Source: Mycolicibacterium frederiksbergense
Lineage (GTDB): Bacteria; Actinomycetota; Actinomycetes; Mycobacteriales; Mycobacteriaceae
Direction: 5' to 3'
NCBI RefSeq assembly: GCF_012223425.1
Contig: NZ_CP038799.1
Location: forward strand, 310,001 to 374,000
Length of the DNA stretch: 64,000 nucleotides
In this document: positions 61,320-64,000 of the stretch, one piece after another
Position numbering within the stretch: the first letter of the stretch is position 1
How the letters are laid out: every line of letters begins with the position of its first letter
Translations under genes and position numbers: made by a program
The notes under the pieces: model-generated
The model's database searches: none
What the model saw: the letters and a program-made list of their open reading frames with translations, nothing else
What the model was told of the DNA's origin: nothing

Positions 61320-62120
61320 ATGTACGACACGATCAAATACGAGGTCGACGGCCACACGGCCACCATCACCATGAACCGGCCCGACGCGCTCAATGCGTTG
61401 TCGCCGCACATGATCACCGAGCTGCGGGCGGCCTACCAGCAGGTCGAAGACGACGACAACGTGTGGCTGATGATCGTCACTGCCACCGGGCGGGCGTTCT
61501 GCACGGGCGCCGATGTCAAGGAGATCCCCGGTGACGGCAAGGTGCTCAACGAGCGCCCGTACCTGTCCACCTACGAACAGTGGGAAGCCCCGCAGGAGGG
61601 CACCCCACCGTTTCGCACCATGACCAAACCCGTCATCGTCGCCGTCAACGGAATCTGTTGCGGCGCAGGGCTGGACTGGGTGACCACCGGCGATATCGTC
61701 ATCGCCTCCGAGGCGGCCACCTTCTTCGACCCCCATGTCAGCATCGGCCTGGTCGCCGCGCGCGAGATGGTGCGCCTGGCCAAGGCACTGCCCCGGTCGG
61801 TGGCATTGCGGATGGCGCTGATGGGCAAGCACGAGCGGATGACGGTGCAGCGGGCCTACGAACTCGGGCTGATCACCGAGATCGTCGAACACGAGAAGCT
61901 GCTGGCGCGTGCGCACGAGATCGCCGACACGGTCAATCTCAATGCGCCGCTGGCGGTGCGCGGTACCCGCCTGGCCATCCACAAGACACTGGACCTGCCG
62001 TTGCACGAAGGTGAGATCCTGGCCGAGACGTTCCGGGAACGGGTCACCCGAACCGAGGATGCGCTGGAGGGACCGCGCGCGTTCGTGGAGAAGCGCAAGC
62101 CCAACTGGCAGGCCCGGTGA
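61320..62120 (+). CDS. Crotonase-family protein with non-canonical active site (a)
   Basis: 266 residues, starting ten bases after the previous stop. ITMNRPDALNAL and RAFCTGADVKEI are standard. The first catalytic Glu is replaced by Asp (CGAGLDWVTTGD) and the second region reads TFFDPHVSIGLVAAREMV, with His. It is a paralogue of the next gene (TFFDSHVSAGLVSALEPI). Chemistry may be hydration of an unusual enoyl-CoA, C-C cleavage or decarboxylation; not predictable from sequence. Confidence 0.82.
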   Translation: MYDTIKYEVDGHTATITMNRPDALNALSPHMITELRAAYQQVEDDDNVWLMIVTATGRAFCTGADVKEIPGDGKVLNERPYLSTYEQWEAPQEGTPPFRTMTKPVIVAVNGICCGAGLDWVTTGDIVIASEAATFFDPHVSIGLVAAREMVRLAKALPRSVALRMALMGKHERMTVQRAYELGLITEIVEHEKLLARAHEIADTVNLNAPLAVRGTRLAIHKTLDLPLHEGEILAETFRERVTRTEDALEGPRAFVEKRKPNWQAR

Positions 62121-62151
62121 TGAGCGCTTGCGCGAAGAACAGACGGCCCTG

Positions 62152-62925
62152 ATGGACACGATCCTGCTCGATTTCGACCACGACACCCACGTCGCCACCA
62201 TCACGCTGAACCGCCCCGACGCACTGAACTCGTTCAACCGCGCCATGTGCCACGAGATGCGCGACGCGTGGCACACCATCAAGGATGACGAAGCCATCCA
62301 CGCGGTGGTGTTGCGCGCCGCCGGCGACCGGGCTTTCAGCGCAGGGCTGGACGTGAAATCCAGTTACGGACAGCCCAAGATCGTCTGGAACCACGAGGAT
62401 CCGGGCGAGCTGCTCAGCCCGAAATGGCAGAAGATGTGGAAGCCGGTGGTCTGCGCGGTGCAGGGCATGTGCACCGCGGGTGCGCTCTACTTCGTCAACG
62501 AGTCCGACGTGGTGATCTGTTCGCAGGAGGCAACCTTCTTCGACTCCCATGTCAGTGCCGGGCTGGTGTCGGCGCTGGAGCCGATCGGACTGATGCGCCG
62601 TATCGGTCTGGGCGACACCCTGCGGATGGCGTTGATGGGTAACGACGAACGGGTGAGCGCCGAGACTGCGCTGCGGATCGGGCTGGTCACCGAGGTGGTG
62701 CCCCGAGAGGCGTTGTGGCGCCGGGCCGATGAGATCGCCACCAGCATCGCCGCGAAGCCGCCGACCGCGACCCAGGGCACCGTCAAAGCCATCTGGGAGT
62801 CACTGGACAAGCCATACCGGGCCGCGATGGACCACGGTCTGATCTACACCCGGCTGGGCAACCCGATCGCCAAGGACGAGCTCGCCGCACAACCGGCCCC
62901 CAAGACCGCGCCACGGATCCGTTGA
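62152..62925 (+). CDS. Crotonase-family protein with non-canonical active site (b)
   Basis: 257 residues from the ATG at 62152; the open frame to its left lies in the preceding crotonase gene. ITLNRPDALNSF and AFSAGLDVKSSYG form the CoA site. The first Glu position is Tyr (TAGALYFVNESD) and the second region is TFFDSHVSAGLVSALEPIGLMRRI. Paralogue of the upstream gene; the pair may form a heteromer or act on consecutive intermediates. Its stop overlaps the next ATG by one base (TGATG). Confidence 0.82.
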   Translation: MDTILLDFDHDTHVATITLNRPDALNSFNRAMCHEMRDAWHTIKDDEAIHAVVLRAAGDRAFSAGLDVKSSYGQPKIVWNHEDPGELLSPKWQKMWKPVVCAVQGMCTAGALYFVNESDVVICSQEATFFDSHVSAGLVSALEPIGLMRRIGLGDTLRMALMGNDERVSAETALRIGLVTEVVPREALWRRADEIATSIAAKPPTATQGTVKAIWESLDKPYRAAMDHGLIYTRLGNPIAKDELAAQPAPKTAPRIR

Positions 62926-64000
62926 TGTCCCATCCGCTTTCGCAACGGATCGGCACCGTCCTGGACCTGGATCCGTCAGCACCGGCACTGCAGTACGACG
63001 GTCGGTGGTCCAGCTGGGGGCAGCTCGCACAGCTGGCGCGCCGCATCGGAGCGCTCACCGGTCCGGTTCGGGTCGGGATCATGCTGCGCAATCAGCCCGT
63101 CCATGTCGCCGCGCTGCTCGGCGTGCTGGAGGCCGGCGGCACCGTCGTGGTCATCAACCCGTCGCGCGGTGATGACCGCACCCGCGCCGATATCGCTGCG
63201 CTCGGGCTCCCGGTGATCATTGGCCTGGCCGACGATATCGCCAACCTGCTGACACTGCCGTTCACCGGCACGGTGATCACCATCTCCGATCTCGACACCG
63301 CCCCCACCGAGGCGCTGGGCACCACCGTCGACGACGCCCGACGCCCGGGGGTCGCGGTGTGGATGCTGACCAGCGGCACCACCGGCCCGCCCAAACGGGT
63401 CGACCTCACCTACGACATGCTCGCCCGCAGCGTGATGGGACGCCAGCCGTGGCAGGCGCCCGCCGAGCTGCGACGCGGGGTGGCGATCGTGAACTCCCCG
63501 CTGGTACACGTCGGCGGGGTGTTCCGGATCCTGCTGTGTATCAGCGAGGCCCGGCCGTTCGTGCTGCTGCCCAAGTTCGACCTGCAGCGCTGGGCCGACG
63601 CGGTGCGCGAGCATCAACCCCGCGCGGTGTCGCTGGTGCCGGCCGCGCTGCGGATGGTGTTGCACTCCGAACTCACCCGCGACGATCTGACCGGCGTACG
63701 CGCGGTCACCTCGGGCACCGCCCCGTTGTCCGCCGACGACGCCGACGCCTTCAGCGCCAAGTTCGGCATCCCGGTGCTGACCTCCTATGCGGCGACCGAA
63801 TTCGGCGGGGGTGTGGCCGGCTGGACCTTGGCCGATCACCAGCAGCACTGGCAGTCCAAGCGCGGCAGCGTGGGGCGCGCCAATCCCGGCGCGCAACTGC
63901 GGGTGGTCGACGAGGCGGGTCACGTCCTCGGCCCGGACGAGGAAGGGCTGTTGGAGGTCATTCCCGCCCAGATGTCTTCTGCGGACTGGATCCGCACCAC
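62925..64000 (+). CDS. AMP-dependent acyl-CoA synthetase/ligase, N-terminal part
   Basis: Open from the ATG at 62925 to the right edge, 358 codons without a stop. Contains VRVGIMLRNQPVHVAALLGVLEAGG, the P-loop MLTSGTTGPPKR near residue 150, NSPLVHVGGVFRILL, and SYAATEFGGGVAG followed by GRANPGAQLRVVDEAGHV. These are the core A3-A7 motifs of the ANL superfamily; the C-terminal domain is outside the window. It differs from the two FadD ligases upstream and is coupled to the three crotonase genes. Confidence 0.87.
   Translation, partial: MSHPLSQRIGTVLDLDPSAPALQYDGRWSSWGQLAQLARRIGALTGPVRVGIMLRNQPVHVAALLGVLEAGGTVVVINPSRGDDRTRADIAALGLPVIIGLADDIANLLTLPFTGTVITISDLDTAPTEALGTTVDDARRPGVAVWMLTSGTTGPPKRVDLTYDMLARSVMGRQPWQAPAELRRGVAIVNSPLVHVGGVFRILLCISEARPFVLLPKFDLQRWADAVREHQPRAVSLVPAALRMVLHSELTRDDLTGVRAVTSGTAPLSADDADAFSAKFGIPVLTSYAATEFGGGVAGWTLADHQQHWQSKRGSVGRANPGAQLRVVDEAGHVLGPDEEGLLEVIPAQMSSADWIRT

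Overview
The window reads as a chromosomal segment of a fast-growing mycobacterium (Mycolicibacterium-like). DNA is GC-rich with many GTG starts. It carries a DevR/DosR regulator, a NarGHJI nitrate reductase, a LigB-CstA-YbdD block, two F420-type luciferase-like oxidoreductases, a mycofactocin-type SDR and many FadD/FadE/EchA-type genes. The genus call is inference from gene content; no rRNA or tRNA is present.

Layout. 0-6.2 kb: end of a TauE/SafE permease, a lipoprotein with a duplicated zinc-peptidase domain, an SDR, a membrane-anchored molybdopterin oxidoreductase, an Acg-like nitroreductase, devR and a PPOX-fold protein. Two DosR-like boxes suggest that the nitroreductase and the PPOX-devR pair belong to the hypoxia/NO regulon. 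6.3-14.2 kb: a tightly overlapping narK-narG-narH-narJ-narI operon on the minus strand. 14.5-18.5 kb: ligB, cstA and a YbdD-like gene. 18.6-27.5 kb: P450-SDR-LLM operon, a divergent carboxyltransferase, a DUF559-like gene between two copies of one hairpin, an LLM/SnoaL/phosphotransferase operon, and a divergent TetR gene with a clear operator palindrome.

27.5-29.6 and 53.7-55.8 kb: two near-identical insertion pairs (IS630-type plus IS5/IS427-type). They bracket 24 kb of catabolic genes. Every insertion sits at a CTAG that is also a stop codon, so no reading frame is broken by the insertions themselves.

29.6-64 kb: accessory catabolism: alpha/beta hydrolase, Baeyer-Villiger-like monooxygenase, epimerase, SDRs, Rieske oxygenase, P450, two aldehyde dehydrogenases, three acyl/AMP ligases, three amidohydrolase-fold proteins, an acyl-CoA dehydrogenase pair, a DUF35/Ltp-type pair, a thiolase and six crotonases (one frameshifted). 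Regulators are two paralogous TetR proteins and one GntR. A 19-bp palindrome, TACTGTAA-N3-TTACAGTA and variants, recurs in seven intergenic promoter regions from 21.8 to 60.5 kb. It ties these operons into one apparent regulon and is the most interesting unexplained signal here. The substrate is not evident; enzyme types suggest a cyclic or branched hydrophobic compound oxidised, ring-opened and then degraded as CoA thioesters. The last gene runs off the right edge.
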